Positions 1-10,690 of a stretch of 64,000 nucleotides of DNA are shown in pieces. The translations under genes were made by a program, and so were the position numbers. This DNA comes from Macrolepiota albuminosa. Its lineage: Eukaryota; Basidiomycota; Agaricomycetes; Agaricales; Agaricaceae. The stretch lies in contig JAMWFC010000028.1 in the NCBI GenBank assembly GCA_027475525.1, positions 62,001 to 126,000 on the forward strand, given 5' to 3'. Numbering within the stretch: the first letter of the stretch is position 1; each line of letters starts with the position of its first letter. The notes beneath the pieces were generated by a model, which was not told the origin of the DNA, did not search any database, and saw nothing but the letters and a program-made list of their open reading frames with translations.

Positions 1-373
1 ATGAATGTCACTTGACTAACAGGAGGCTCGCAATCTCTACAAATTCAGTTCAGCACAGCTGTAGCTTGTAGCGCATCATAATGGTCTACTTTAAATAAGT
101 GTTGTGATATCTCACCAGTTTGTGGAGGTAGCTTCGGTCAATCGGCCAGCAAATGATCGATAGAAGAGGTCAACAAAACCTCTTCCGAATAAGAAGTTGC
201 AGCTTGCATACAACGAAGATAATACACCAGAATAACAAGAAATATAATGTATATACTATAGTAAATAACAAGATAGTTTACAAGATCAAGACAAGTTGCA
301 AGAAATCTGATTGTATGTGAGATTAATTTATCGAGAACAATATATATGTATACACAGAGATTCGAGGAGCAGG

Positions 374-1487
374 TCAATTGGGTAAGAATGGATTAAAGAA
401 GATCCACACAACTGACAGGATGCAATCAAACCAGCGTTCAGCAAGGTTTGTGTCATTGGCACCGATAGCCTCATCTTGGTGACCCACCACCTCCATAGCT
501 GGTTCGGTGGGGGGCTGACTTGCGACAACTGAAGCTTGGTTTGATAAAGCAATGTCGTGTCCCTCTCCATGACTGGCTTGTCCATTATGACTCTCAATTA
601 GAAGGTCGTGGATCACCCCACTTAGGTTAGTAACACCATCATGCTGTGTGTAGATGAGCTGACAAGACATGGTTAGGCAAGATAATCGTAATAAAGAAAC
701 ACTTACATCGTCGTGTGGCTGATTAGGATGAAAGAGCTGTACGTGCAGCTGGACAAGCTCAATTGAACGTAATGGACCGCTGAGAATCGACCGGGCCTGT
801 GGAGAGACGTCAGGAATGTCCTGGGCAGAGTGTGTTGGCATCGGATAATCAATTGTTATTGCAACGTGGTCTGGAAATGCCGGTAGCACTCTTGAAGGAT
901 TATAAAGGGTCTGCCGGAAAACAAATAGTCAGCTTTGTCCCTGGACTGGCGCAGTGACTGAATGTTTGCGTGACATTGTGTAGGTTGCAGAGAAGACTTG
1001 ATTTCAGCCACACGGCGAACTCATCGTTGTAGGCACAGCAATCAAAATTTGTCAGAGAACAACGCTGAGAATGAAAGGATCTTCGCCAAAAACGCACTCG
1101 CGGTTGCATCGACCAGCATCAGCTGCAGAGCCAGGCCTTGGAACAAGGACTCGTTGTAGCAATATGTTGATGGTCAACACGGCATCTATATGCCTACAAA
1201 AACAGTGTTGAGAATTCTCACAAGTGTCGACTCATCTGCAGACCTACGTCATGTGTTAACCCTAGCTTTCGCACGAGTTCGATAAACGCCATCGACCGAA
1301 ATGCGGAGTTTTTGGAGCGTAAACACGTTAACCGTCGTTCAGCTGGACAAATCCGTCCGACTATCATCGGATGTTGTGTTCTCTCGCAGGAAAAGTAGCT
1401 TTGAATATGATTGCGAGGCTTGTAAGTAAAAGTATGTTCAGCAAAACTCATGTCTGCAAGATACGTCGCCGTTGTAGAAGACATCAA
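374..1487 (-). CDS. Unrecognised split coding region
   Basis: I do not recognise this protein. The clearest part is 889 to 374 on the minus strand, 171 codons. It contains a good intron (GTAAGTG donor, CTTGTCAG acceptor, 48 nt, in phase) at about 706-659. Upstream segments at 1487-1218 and 1109-900 are open in other frames and could be further exons, but their junctions are not clear. There is no domain, signal peptide or membrane segment that I can name; the C-terminal half is polar and acidic. It could be a degraded gene like its neighbours. Boundaries are approximate and the first codon is not resolved. Confidence 0.3.
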
Positions 1488-1489
1488 AT

Positions 1490-2390
1490 TGGCTGAGGAT
1501 CAAGGGTCACCGGAGATCCAAGGAAAAAACATGTAATTTGACTGCGAGGGTCACAAGAAGAAGCTGTGAGGAACCCTAAAAGAGGGCAGTGGCAAAAACA
1601 CCTCAGCTTCCCAACGGCTCCAACGACAATGGCTCTTCTGGTGAGAACCAGCAGATTGGAAAGTTGCTCAAGATTGTCCGGGGCCCTATGCTCCGTCCAA
1701 GTCGGGTCAATATACTTACTGTATTCGTTCAAATGGAAGATTGAGCCAAGATCGGATACTCATCCAGTGACCAGAGGTATAGACAGAAAACTTGTCAACC
1801 AGCACGCTAGCAAGAGATCTCGAAGCGCCACTTCTATTCGTCCTACATATGTGATGATTACATCGGTTTGTTCCCATGAATGATGTGTAATTACACACCT
1901 AGCAATCAACGCTCAGCCTTTGTCTAATTTTGGTTCCCTCTGGTATGTTTTGATGCGGTCTAATGAGTCGTGATTACCAGACGTTGTCGTATTCGATTCC
2001 CATGGAGACCCGCGGATATGCTGACATGAAGACGGCCCGTAAAGACGTTAATTAGGGTTCCCGTGCCCATCTCTTCTCATATTGCACTAGATTTGACCTT
2101 CGCGGGCTCATCAAGAAGCTCGTTGCCATCTCGTGTCATCGCTACGTCACAGTGACACGTGTGACGAACCCCTCACTTGCAATTTCCAATGCACAGACCG
2201 GCAGACTCGCGACTCCTGACGAACCTGCAAGGAAGCCTCCACAAGAGTATACTATCAGCGTCCTCGGCAGCTCGGACCGACGTGAACACACAGGCAGACG
2301 CGCCAGTATTGATGCTGGCGAGGTTGCGGCATTGGTACAGGTCCATGCACCTGCGTCCATCTTGAGCCGGCCTTCTTACCCCTATATGGA
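1490..2390. other. Stretch without a convincing gene
   Basis: Overlapping open frames occur on both strands here, but none shows clear introns, a recognisable motif or continuity with a neighbour. I assign nothing in it. Confidence 0.4.
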
Positions 2391-2395
2391 CCAGC

Positions 2396-3816
2396 TTGGA
2401 TTATATTCGCTTTTATCATCTCCGGGCATACGATAGGATCAACACCCCGTGGAGTGAGTATTCTCATGTTGTTGCCGACTTCAACGCTGACATTTGTGTC
2501 CGTCATAGATTTGTTCATCTCCAAGGTGGAGTAAAACTTGGGTGTCAAATTCCACGAGGCGCAAGTAGCGATTGCGTGCCATCGGATCGGGCAAGGCCCC
2601 GTGAGCACACACAAGGAAATGAAATACCGGAGCCTACAAGTGAAGCTATAGTTCAATCTGAGAAAACACCCGTTAGGACTGAGACGGTGCGGATCCCAGA
2701 GTCGGCTGAGGAAGCACGGGAGGTTGTGAGGAAGTTTGAGAGTGGCGCAGAGGGTCTGAGAGGGGATCAGGAGGTGTCGGATACATATGTTGTGGGATTG
2801 GACGGACTTGGTAGAAAGAGAAATGGTTTGGGACTGAGGAGGAGGAGTTGAATGCGTATGTGATGCCTTTTCTCTCTCTCTTGATATCTTGATTATCACT
2901 GATTTAGCTGCTTTATATTCATTCAAAGGTTATGATTGTTGATGACTACAAAGTTATTGTATGTGCATTTGTCTGACATTGGCTCATATGAGTTCATTTT
3001 TCGTTTCAGATGGTGTCAGCAAATATCAATGATCGTAGCCAGAAGGTAAGGTATATTATGAAACCAAAGAACCATAGTGTTTACGGCACTACAGGGTGAT
3101 GGAGATTCGGAGATTTGCTTGGTTGTCGAGGACAACGAGAAGATTGATTCGTTCATGGACGGTCAGCCTTTCGCTGCTCCATGCGTCGTAAACTCTTCCG
3201 AGGTGCGTTAAGTTACTCCCATGTTTTACGACCTCATTCAACTCACTTCCTTTTGAAGAGCACCTTGGCCTGATGCCACCACAGATGGTCACGAACGGCG
3301 ACTCACGCGTGACTTCTTTCATGCGCCCGGCCCCGTATCGCAACGATGATGAGATGTGTTTAGAGCAGGACGCTCTCGTTGACGAGAAGACGGTCGAGTT
3401 GTTCCAGAAGACGGCGATTGAGAATAGGAAGATCTTTACGGAGATTTTCAGGCCTGTTCTGACTAACCTTGTGAGGACGTGGGCTGCTTATGATGTACGT
3501 TGTTTGATCATGCGGTTTTGATGAGTGTAATATTGACGAGCTGTGATTTTTTTTTCGTTTCATTGTAGAATTATGTGCCGAAAGTGAAGACTGGGCATGT
3601 CGTTCTGGGTGTAGAGCTTCGGTGCGTTAAAAGTCGCCTTGCGGGTGTGCGTGGTGTACTTGTAGAATGTCCATTGGTGCGTTTATTTTGTTAGTGGTTT
3701 GTTGACACTTTTTCTGACAAGGCGTGCGCTGCAAGGATTTCCTTATTGACAAGAAAGATTTTGTCACTGGACCTGAGTGGAGGGGCTTGAACCCTACCTT
3801 GCCCACTTATATATAG
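2396..3816 (+). pseudogene. Phospholipase D, C-terminal relic
   Basis: Phospholipase D hydrolyses phosphatidylcholine to phosphatidate at membranes. The second HKD motif is visible just after an intron ending about 2907 (IHSKVMIVDD, then SANINDRSQK at 3010-3045 and GDGDSE from 3095). The remaining C-terminal exons follow in order, giving SFMRPAP, RPVLTNLVR, YVPKVKTGHV and a terminal GPEWRGLNPTLP with stop TAG at 3814-3816. Introns are short with GT..AG ends (for example 3046-3094). Decay is visible. The frame changes near 2810-2830 before GTEEEELNA and again near 3185 before the segment reading RRKLFRE. Everything N-terminal, including the PX/PH region and the first HKD motif, is missing. The upstream part from 2396 (PESAEEAREVV) fits the linker before the second HKD. 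This is a 5'-truncated copy, not a working enzyme. Confidence 0.8.
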
Positions 3817-4189
3817 GTAGTAATGCTCTATAGAGGTGTTGGTAAGAGGTTAATGCACGATCCGATGTTTACTTTTTGTCTAGACTTGACGAATTTTGTG
3901 GCATCCTGCTCGTATTTTGTTCCTTCGGAAAACTTTCATAAACCGCTCCGCGAGGATATGGAATAGCTCGTAAATTTGAAGCTGAACACATACCCATTGA
4001 AGCAATCAATAGAGGAACGCCGCATTGAGAAGAACACAAGAATTCAAGTCTCGCAGGTGCAGTGAGGATAATCATACAATGTTCGATGCCAAATAAATAC
4101 ACGCTCTCAATGAAATAAATAAATAAATATTCGGGCAGGAAGGTCATGGAGTCAAGGTAAAGAAGTAGGCCGGTATGGCATCACTGCGA

Positions 4190-5479
4190 TCAGACACCAG
4201 GTGCAGATATCTCGAGTGATTGTACAGTCTCATGTATGTCTGCAATTGAAAATGGGCCGCGGATGAGAGCAATGGTCAATGCTGGGTAGACAGCCTGCAG
4301 AATACGATCATGTTTAGAATCATAGACAAAGATGATACATACTGAGATGGAAAAATAAAACTGATTAACTAAAGTCGAGGCGATTAATAGAGAGAATTCA
4401 TTTGGGCTGATTGCAAGAGCTATCACAATTACTAGGAGCTGTAATCCCAGTCATAAACACTGTCATAGTCAGATTATCTTCAGAAACCAACCTGCAAAAC
4501 AGCATACAATGCTCCAGCATCTACCAAGAGACGTAGTATATGCCACAATTTGAATGACTGACGCTGTTGGCTATCAATGTTTTTTCGTAAGAATTTCACA
4601 TATTTCCTGGACATTGCATTAACACATAGTAATCAGATGAATATTGTATGAAGAAGAGCATACCATAATGTCCAACCAATAAAGTATGTTGCAACAGAGT
4701 TGATCAAGAATGACCAGATATCGACTGCAACACTTAGGATATCAGCCGTGACATTGTTAGATTCAACATCTGACATAAAAACTTTAGGGTTTGACATAAT
4801 TGATAGAACAGTGAGGGTGAAAACTGTATATATTATTAGCTTATATTAGATATAATGTAGATGCAACACACCAAGATCACACAGCCATAGCAATATACAA
4901 AGACGTAGTATCCAACGTCGTCTTTGGAAGACAACCCATGCACGCCAGATGATGAAGCCGTCATTGATGACTGGCTAAGCCAGTTCTGATCCATATTCTT
5001 TGAAATTGTTTCAATATAGACTCACAGGGATCCAGGTCAACCAGTGCATGGCTACGTTCCAATTCCCAAGAGAGGCATCGACATATTGGAGATTTTGGGA
5101 AAGAGATGGAACGTTGCCTTTGAAAATTTGAAACTCAACGATTGAAGCCCCAATGGACATCAGACAACTTATGCTAGATGCAATAATACCAAACCAGATA
5201 ACTGCTACTTGGCCTTTAGAGCGCCAGGTTTGGTTTGTATGCCTGTTTGACACAAAAGATCAGGTTGAGTAGATGTGTTTTAAATTTTATCAAAAGCCAT
5301 CGCACTGGCAGGCAGTAACAATTGCAATTGGTGTAAGAAAACCTTTAGGGAAGTCAGCATCTGGTTCTGACGTAGAGAGAGAGGATACCATATAAAAAAA
5401 CTCCAACTATGGTCTCAATCGAGTTCACAAGTAGATGCTGTCCAATGCCTTGGAGGATTTGCCGTTCACCAGGAGTCAT
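4190..5479 (-). CDS. Multi-pass membrane protein of unknown function
   Basis: The gene begins at an ATG with its A at 5479 (MTPGERQILQ) and runs leftward through several short exons, each encoding a hydrophobic segment: a first helix ending VGVFLYG, IWFGIIASSISCLMSIG near 5200-5150, MHWLTWIPV near 5050, and a last pair near 4400-4260 containing LVNQFYFSISVCIIFV and YPALTIALI. The pattern of about seven helices with a short polar tail resembles the abundant agaric family of uncharacterised seven-helix membrane proteins; that assignment rests on architecture, not on a diagnostic motif. Exons are short and several junctions are uncertain, so the exact protein is not given. The open stretch 4147-3869 downstream may be a final exon or unrelated. 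No frameshift forced me to call it broken. Confidence 0.5.
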
Positions 5480-6121
5480 AATTGGTGCAGATAGTAGACT
5501 ATGAAACTGTTTGTGACAGTGATAGAGGGCAGGAACTTGGTTTTTGCTCTCTGAATCAACATGGGCTTATAGTTAATTCAAAACATCGATATCACATAGA
5601 TGCATCTCAACGGTTGAATCAAACACTTTGAATCATGATGATGCTGTGGACGCAATGACCGATCCTAGTCCATTCGAATCAGATTCAATTTGAAGCTCTA
5701 TTATTGTGTTTCTTGCATACTGGCAATCAGTTGAGTTCAAGGGATGATGCAAGTTGTTATAAAAATCTTATCAATCAAAGAATCAATTGCTAGCAAGTTT
5801 CGGAACCCCGAGAAATGAGGGTGATCCAAAACGAAGGTCTATATGCTGAGATAAGCATCGGGGGTGGGCACTCTTTTCTCCACCCACAGATGCTATCTTA
5901 AGATCAGCGGATCGTTAGACGATCACCTTTTTGCACCCGCCCGCCACACCCCAGTGATAGACCCACTCGACATGACGACCTCGTCATAAGTGGATTGGCC
6001 CACCCGCCCATTGCAGCTCACACAAGCCAACCCACAGAATACGAGACGTTATTTCGAGTCAAGGGACCTTTGGCCCCTTTTCCCAAAACGAAGCAAGGGG
6101 GAGTCACGTGCGCAATATGTC
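5480..6121. other. Intergenic region up to the transposon end
   Basis: This contains the likely upstream region of the membrane-protein gene and the left flank of the DDE transposon. I see GC-rich stretches near 5930-6010 and two CACGTG hexamers (about 6105 and 6155, the second inside the element), but no gene. Confidence 0.4.
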
Positions 6122-6153
6122 ATAAGGTAGGGCCCATGGACAACGCGGTCATG
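6122..6153 (+). repeat. Left terminal inverted repeat
   Basis: Perfect 32-base inverted match to 8839-8870. The outermost TA is probably the target-site duplication. Confidence 0.9.
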
Positions 6154-6386
6154 TCACGTGATCAAAAGTGACAGAGCGTTACATTGGCCGAATTTTGGCG
6201 GGGAAAAGTCAGTCGCAGACGGATACCACCTTCAAATGGAAATAATATACAAATTTAGTTCCGCAGAATTGTTAAAATAGAATATATGGAGAGATCTGCG
6301 CGAACAAATTACTGAAATATGAGTACAATCTTTTGGCATCTAAGAAAATAGTGTGAAATACACAACCAAACATCCAAGTACCAGCA

Positions 6387-8675
6387 ATGCCTCTCCGCAA
6401 CTATCAGAACCTCAAAAACCTTGGACACTATGCTATATGGAACACACGAAGGACAGTGGAGAGAAAAAAGGCAAAGATGGCAGGGGGAGGTGATAGAGAG
6501 GACAAGGAAAACCTAGTAAGTTTATTTGACATTGGCTTATTGCCCCACTGCCTTACATTGTTTTCTTGTAAAGAGAACAGGTCAATTGAAAATGCCACCA
6601 GTGCCTATAGAACGCAACACATGCTATAATGACGCGTTGACATCGTGTCCTCCATCAATAGAAGCCCAACAGCCACCACCAGTGCCTATGGAACGTGACA
6701 CATGCCATAATGACGTGTTGACATCGTGTCCTCTATCAATAGAAGCCCACGTTCTCGGTCCACAGCAGAGCTCAGGAGCAGAGAGAGAGGTCGAAGAGAC
6801 AAATAATTTGAAAGAGATGCGGCCAGGAGTGTCTTGGGAAGAGAGAAAGCCACCATATCCCTCAGATGCCATGGAAGCACTAGAACACATCGAGGAAATG
6901 CTAAAGCCACATGCGGCAACCGAGAAAAATCTGAAGCGGCATGGGTACAAAAAAAGCAAGATCAAGACAGCGTGGGAGTGGGAGTGGCTTGAGGAGATAC
7001 AAGTTCTGCTGCATTTGTACACAGACAAGGCATCGGAGTGGAAGGATCAATGGACAAAGGCATCAGAGCAAACAGCCTATGTATTCAGAAAGTCAGTCGG
7101 GCACGCAGCCACGCTACGCCAATGCAGTCGCAAATTCATCAACAAGGGAAAGATTGTATCAAATCAATCCAGAAACTCACCTTCCTGTCAAACAAAGCTT
7201 GAGAGTGGTGAAGATTTTGCATCGGATCTCAAACTGTTCCTCCAGTCTCAGGGCAAATATGTCCGTTCATGCGATATTGTCAATTTCATGAGCCGCCCTG
7301 AAGTTCAGCAGAAATATGGATTGGATTCCACAATTGGAATCATGACAGCAAAGCAATGGATGAAGGAGCTAGGGTATAGATGGGTGAAGAACCCTAAGGG
7401 GCAATATGTCGATGGACATGAACGTGAGGACGTCACTTCATATCGGAAGGACACGTTCCTCCCGAAATGGTTCACATTTGAAAACAAGATGATGTCATGG
7501 GAGGGGAAAGATTCGAGGGAGGTGGAGCCAGTACTCGAGGAGGGAGAACGCCGTGTTATTACCTGGTTTCATGATGAATCAGTATTTTATGCGCATGATC
7601 GACGTACTGCGCAGTGGGTGCAGAAAGAACAATTACCAACCCCATATGCAAAAGGGGAAGGTGTCTCGTTGATGGTGGTGGATTTTGTCTCAGCGGATTT
7701 TAGTTGGCTGAAGTCAAAGGATGGAAATCGAAGTGCAAGGGTAGTCTTTCGGCCAGGAAAGAACCGAGATGGATGGTTTGATCATACGGACATCCTTGCT
7801 CAAGCTGTCCTCGCAATGGACACTCTTGATGCCAATTACCCTGAGTATCAGCACATTTTTGTGTATGATAACGCACCGTCACACCTGAAACGGGCTGATG
7901 ATGCCCTGTCTGCCCAAAAAATGCCTAAATATACCCCTCGCTATCCAAACAACTGGGGAGTAGACCGTACCCTACGCAATGGAGCTGGCAAGATTGTACA
8001 TGGAGTAGACGGAAAACCGGTCAAGATCAAAGTACCAATGGGCAGATGGCACCTTTAGGAATGGCACACCTCAGCCATTGTATTGGTATCCTCCATGGCG
8101 TGGAGCGGCAGATCCTCTGTTTAAGGGAATGTCAATCATCCTCATGGAGCGCAGATATGGCAATATGAAGAAGGTTCTTGCCCAATGCCCCAATTTTGAT
8201 TGCGATCCGGACGCCACCAGATGCTGCTGCCGACGGATTCTGTATAACGAGCCTGATTTTACTCACGTACGATCCCTTCTCGAAGAACTTCTGATCAGCT
8301 GGGGTTTTCAACTCCTGATCTTGCCAAAATTTCACTGTGAACTCAATCCAATTGAGCAATGTTGGGGCCAAGCCAAGCAGCATTACCGTCTCCTTCCAGA
8401 GTCCTCAAAAGAAGATGTTCTTGAGCATAATATGTTGGAATCATTGGATAAAATTTCAATCGAAGAAATTCGGCGGTATGATTTCACACTTTCTCAGATG
8501 AAAATTGCTAATCTCTTGCTTATTTCAGCTACGCTCGCCGTGCTCACAGGTTTATTGATGCGTACCACAAAGGTCTCGATGGAAAGCAAGCTGCGTGGGC
8601 TCAAAAAAAGTACTGTGGCCATCGTACTATTCCCAATGATATTTTGGCTCAGTTTGATGCTCCTACTGCCTAATC
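6387..8675 (+). pseudogene. DDE transposase (IS630/Tc1-mariner-like), one frameshift
   Basis: This transposase cuts and joins the element's own ends in the nucleus. Exon 1 is 6387-6515 (MPLRNYQNLK), intron 6516-6573, exon 2 from 6574, intron 8476-8528 (GTATGA..TTTCAG), and the last exon ends with TAA at 8673-8675. The catalytic triad fits DESVFYAHDRRTAQW (first Asp), VYDNAPSH (second Asp) and LNPIEQCWGQAK (Glu). The N-terminal part has basic, helix-rich sequence suited to end binding. Near 8038-8046 the frame moves by one base (after KVPMG); the following frame continues the protein as far as the cysteine cluster CCCRR and the Glu motif. So there is a single one-base lesion or sequencing error. 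Codons from 6598 include an imperfect 81-bp (27-codon) tandem repeat with several substitutions. Family membership is clear; the symbol is unknown. Confidence 0.85.
6600..6761 (+). repeat. 81-bp in-frame tandem repeat in the transposase
   Basis: Two diverged 27-codon units, each containing a short VPIER or VPMER motif followed by a Cys-Asn-Asp block and SIEA. Substitutions between copies show that this is a real duplication, unlike the 77-bp exact repeats elsewhere. Confidence 0.8.
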
Positions 8676-8838
8676 TCATTTAATTCTCTATTAGCATGCA
8701 TATATATATCCTTATATACCCTATATACTCTTATATGACCTTTTTCCTTACCTCTGGCTTCAAACGTGTAAAGCTCGTCGACTCGACTCATTTACGACGC
8801 GTTTGCGACCCTGGTCACAGGCAAGTCACTTCATGTAA

Positions 8839-8870
8839 CATGACCGCGTTGTCCATGGGCCCTACCTTAT
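8839..8870 (-). repeat. Right terminal inverted repeat
   Basis: Perfect 32-base inverted match to 6122-6153, ending in TTA/T at the outer border. Confidence 0.9.
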
Positions 8871-9017
8871 CAGGGTTGGGTAGGTAGGTCGAGGCCTTGA
8901 CCCCTTAAATTTTTTTGAAGAGGTGATGTCACCTGCCTAAAAAGGAAGTTGTTTGCCAAAAGCCCACATAACAAAGTTGATTTTCACAGTTGATTTCTCT
9001 CTCACAGCCTGGTCAGA

Positions 9018-9720
9018 AATGGCAGTAAGCTCCATTTATGCTGATATCAATGTTACTAAAGTGCTCAAATACTTTCATTTATCCCAATTAGTCTAACGTG
9101 GATGAATCCAAGTTAATTGTTGACATAGATAATCATGTACTGTGTCCATACTGTTATACACACATTAATGTTGGAAAAGTTGGTCTCTCCAACTGGAAGA
9201 AAGTGCACAAAGGCAGCAAGAAATATACCGAAAACTTGAAAAAATGGAATGCTGCTCAGATTATCAAAAAGTCTTGAACTAAGGCTGCAAGTTTTTTTGC
9301 ACCAAAAGCTCCTTGTGTCAAGGCCACTGTATCAGCACCACTACCTATACAGTCAACATCCTTACACTCCAAACAACTCAACAAAACCTTGCTACCAGTC
9401 TCTGCATCTGTGTGCCCTGATGCTATAAAGCTTCTAGACACATTTTGAAAAAAGATTGAAGCTTTACCTACAACGGTGGAGGCTGCAGATATAAATCATC
9501 TACTTGCCACATTTTCTGGTAATCCTCAAGGATGTGTGGAGGATGGCGAGGATGCCTGCCTTGCTTCCCTCAAACTCGACTGCTAAGCCTAAAGATGCCA
9601 ATGTCAGTAATAGATTTGACCAAGAAGGGCCAAGGACACATATTGGATGAAAGCAGAAGACAAAAGACTTGATATCATTGTTGGCAGAGTGCATATGCGG
9701 TTTTGCAGTCTTCGAGATGG
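9018..9720 (+). pseudogene. Decayed transposon-type ORF fragment
   Basis: One frame from about 9090 gives a readable but stop-interrupted protein: DESKLIVDIDNHVLCPYC, then THINVGKVGLSNWKKVHKG, then a basic stretch and AASFFAPKAP. A CPYC..H-type segment followed by a lysine-rich block and a SFFAP motif resembles the N-terminus of transposon-associated proteins in agarics, but I cannot name the family. Stops occur near 9275 and 9446, and the reading frame is lost near 9560. No transposase catalytic domain follows. It sits between the DDE transposon and the satellite block. Confidence 0.4.
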
Positions 9721-9725
9721 AGAGG

Positions 9726-9985
9726 AGCGAAGCAATCTAGTGCAAACATGATTCATGTGAAACTTGATGGGTATGACCTTATGTTATTTACTCCAAAGAT
9801 GGTGTCACTCACCTGCTGCTTCGAGTACCATCTACACTGCATAGGCTTAGAGTGTAGCGAAGCAATCTAGTGCAAACATGATTCATGTGAAACTTGATGG
9901 GTATGACCTTATGTTATTTACTCCAAAGATGGTGTCACTCACCTGCTGCTTCGAGTACCATCTACACTGCATAGGCTTAGAGTGT
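9726..9985. repeat. Exact 130-bp tandem duplication
   Basis: 9726-9855 is repeated without change at 9856-9985. The sequence is non-coding as far as I can tell. The period differs from the 77-bp set, so the same artefact explanation does not apply automatically. Confidence 0.9.
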
Positions 9986-10194
9986 AGAGTGAATGGGTGG
10001 ACATGTGAAGAAGCTTGTGAGGCTAACAAACGTGGTAGTGGAAAATGGCGTCGAGAATAAGGCAATCGACTAGTGATCCCCAGTGATCTGATTACTCTAT
10101 TTGGAATATTAAGTAAGCAGATAGGTAGGTAGGTCACTCAGACAGCCCTTAAAAAAAACGAGCTGCACCGTGTGCCTTCAGCACGCAGCTAGCA

Positions 10195-10690
10195 TCTCAT
10201 TGGGGGCTTCGCCTCCAAACCCTCCTCCAACTAAGCCTCCACCCTAACCTCACTTTGTTCGGTTAGGGCTCCAAGTATGTATAAGTAACTCAGCCTCCAC
10301 CCTAACCTCACTTCGTTCAGTTAGGGCTCCAAATATGTATAAGTAACTCAGCATCCACCTTAACCTCACTTCGTTCGGTTAAGGCTCCAAATATATATAA
10401 GTAACTTAGTTTCTACCTGAACCTCACTTCGTTCGGTTAAGGCTTCAAATTCAATTTTGCTGCATGCCTTTGGCATGCAGCTAGTATTTCATTAAGAGCT
10501 TTGCCTCTAAACCTCCTCCAACATAGCCTCTACTCTAACCTCACTTCGTTCGGTTAGAGCTCCAAGTATGTATAAGTCACTCAACCTCCACCCTAACCTC
10601 ACTTCGTTCGGTTAGAGCTTCAAATATGTATAGAAAACTCAGTGCTGAATCTCAGCCTCAACCTCACTTTGTTTGGTTAAAACTTCAAAT
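10195..10690. repeat. 58-bp satellite with a hairpin in each unit
   Basis: About seven units. The CACTT core recurs at 10251, 10309, 10367 and 10425 (spacing 58), then at 10542 and 10600 after an interruption, and a looser copy near 10665. Each unit contains CCCTAACC and, 11 bases later, GGTTAGGG, which are reverse complements and can fold into a stem. The spacer reads TATGTATAAGTAACTCAG or close to it. The last units are more degenerate and grade into AT-rich sequence next to the Helitron relic. Confidence 0.85.
10455..10490 (+). repeat. Perfect hairpin followed by CTAG
   Basis: GCTGCATGCC, a three-base loop, then GGCATGCAGC, followed at once by TAG. A related, less perfect copy with CTAG lies at about 10163-10194. 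A hairpin followed by CTAG is the form of a Helitron 3' end, but here it reads on the plus strand while the nearby Helitron gene is on the minus strand. Confidence 0.7.

Larger units (their letters stand above)
6124..8868 (+). mobile_element. DDE transposon with 32-bp terminal inverted repeats
   Basis: The left end 6122-6153 and the right end 8839-8870 are perfect 32-base inverted copies (AAGGTAGGGCCCATGG at the left tip). Both ends abut TA, so a TA target duplication with the element proper at about 6124-8868 is the simplest reading, as in the Tc1/mariner/IS630 group. Weaker inverted similarity continues inward. The element contains one gene, the transposase described separately, with short flanking non-coding segments. 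Perfect ends and a coding region with only one evident lesion suggest recent activity. Confidence 0.85.

Noticed and set aside
6600..6761. 81-bp repeat in the transposase as another assembly artefact
   Set aside because: The copies have diverged at several positions and keep the reading frame, unlike the 77-bp set.
10195..10690. Interstitial telomere array
   Set aside because: TTAGGG occurs once per 58-bp unit as part of a hairpin arm, not as tandem hexamers.
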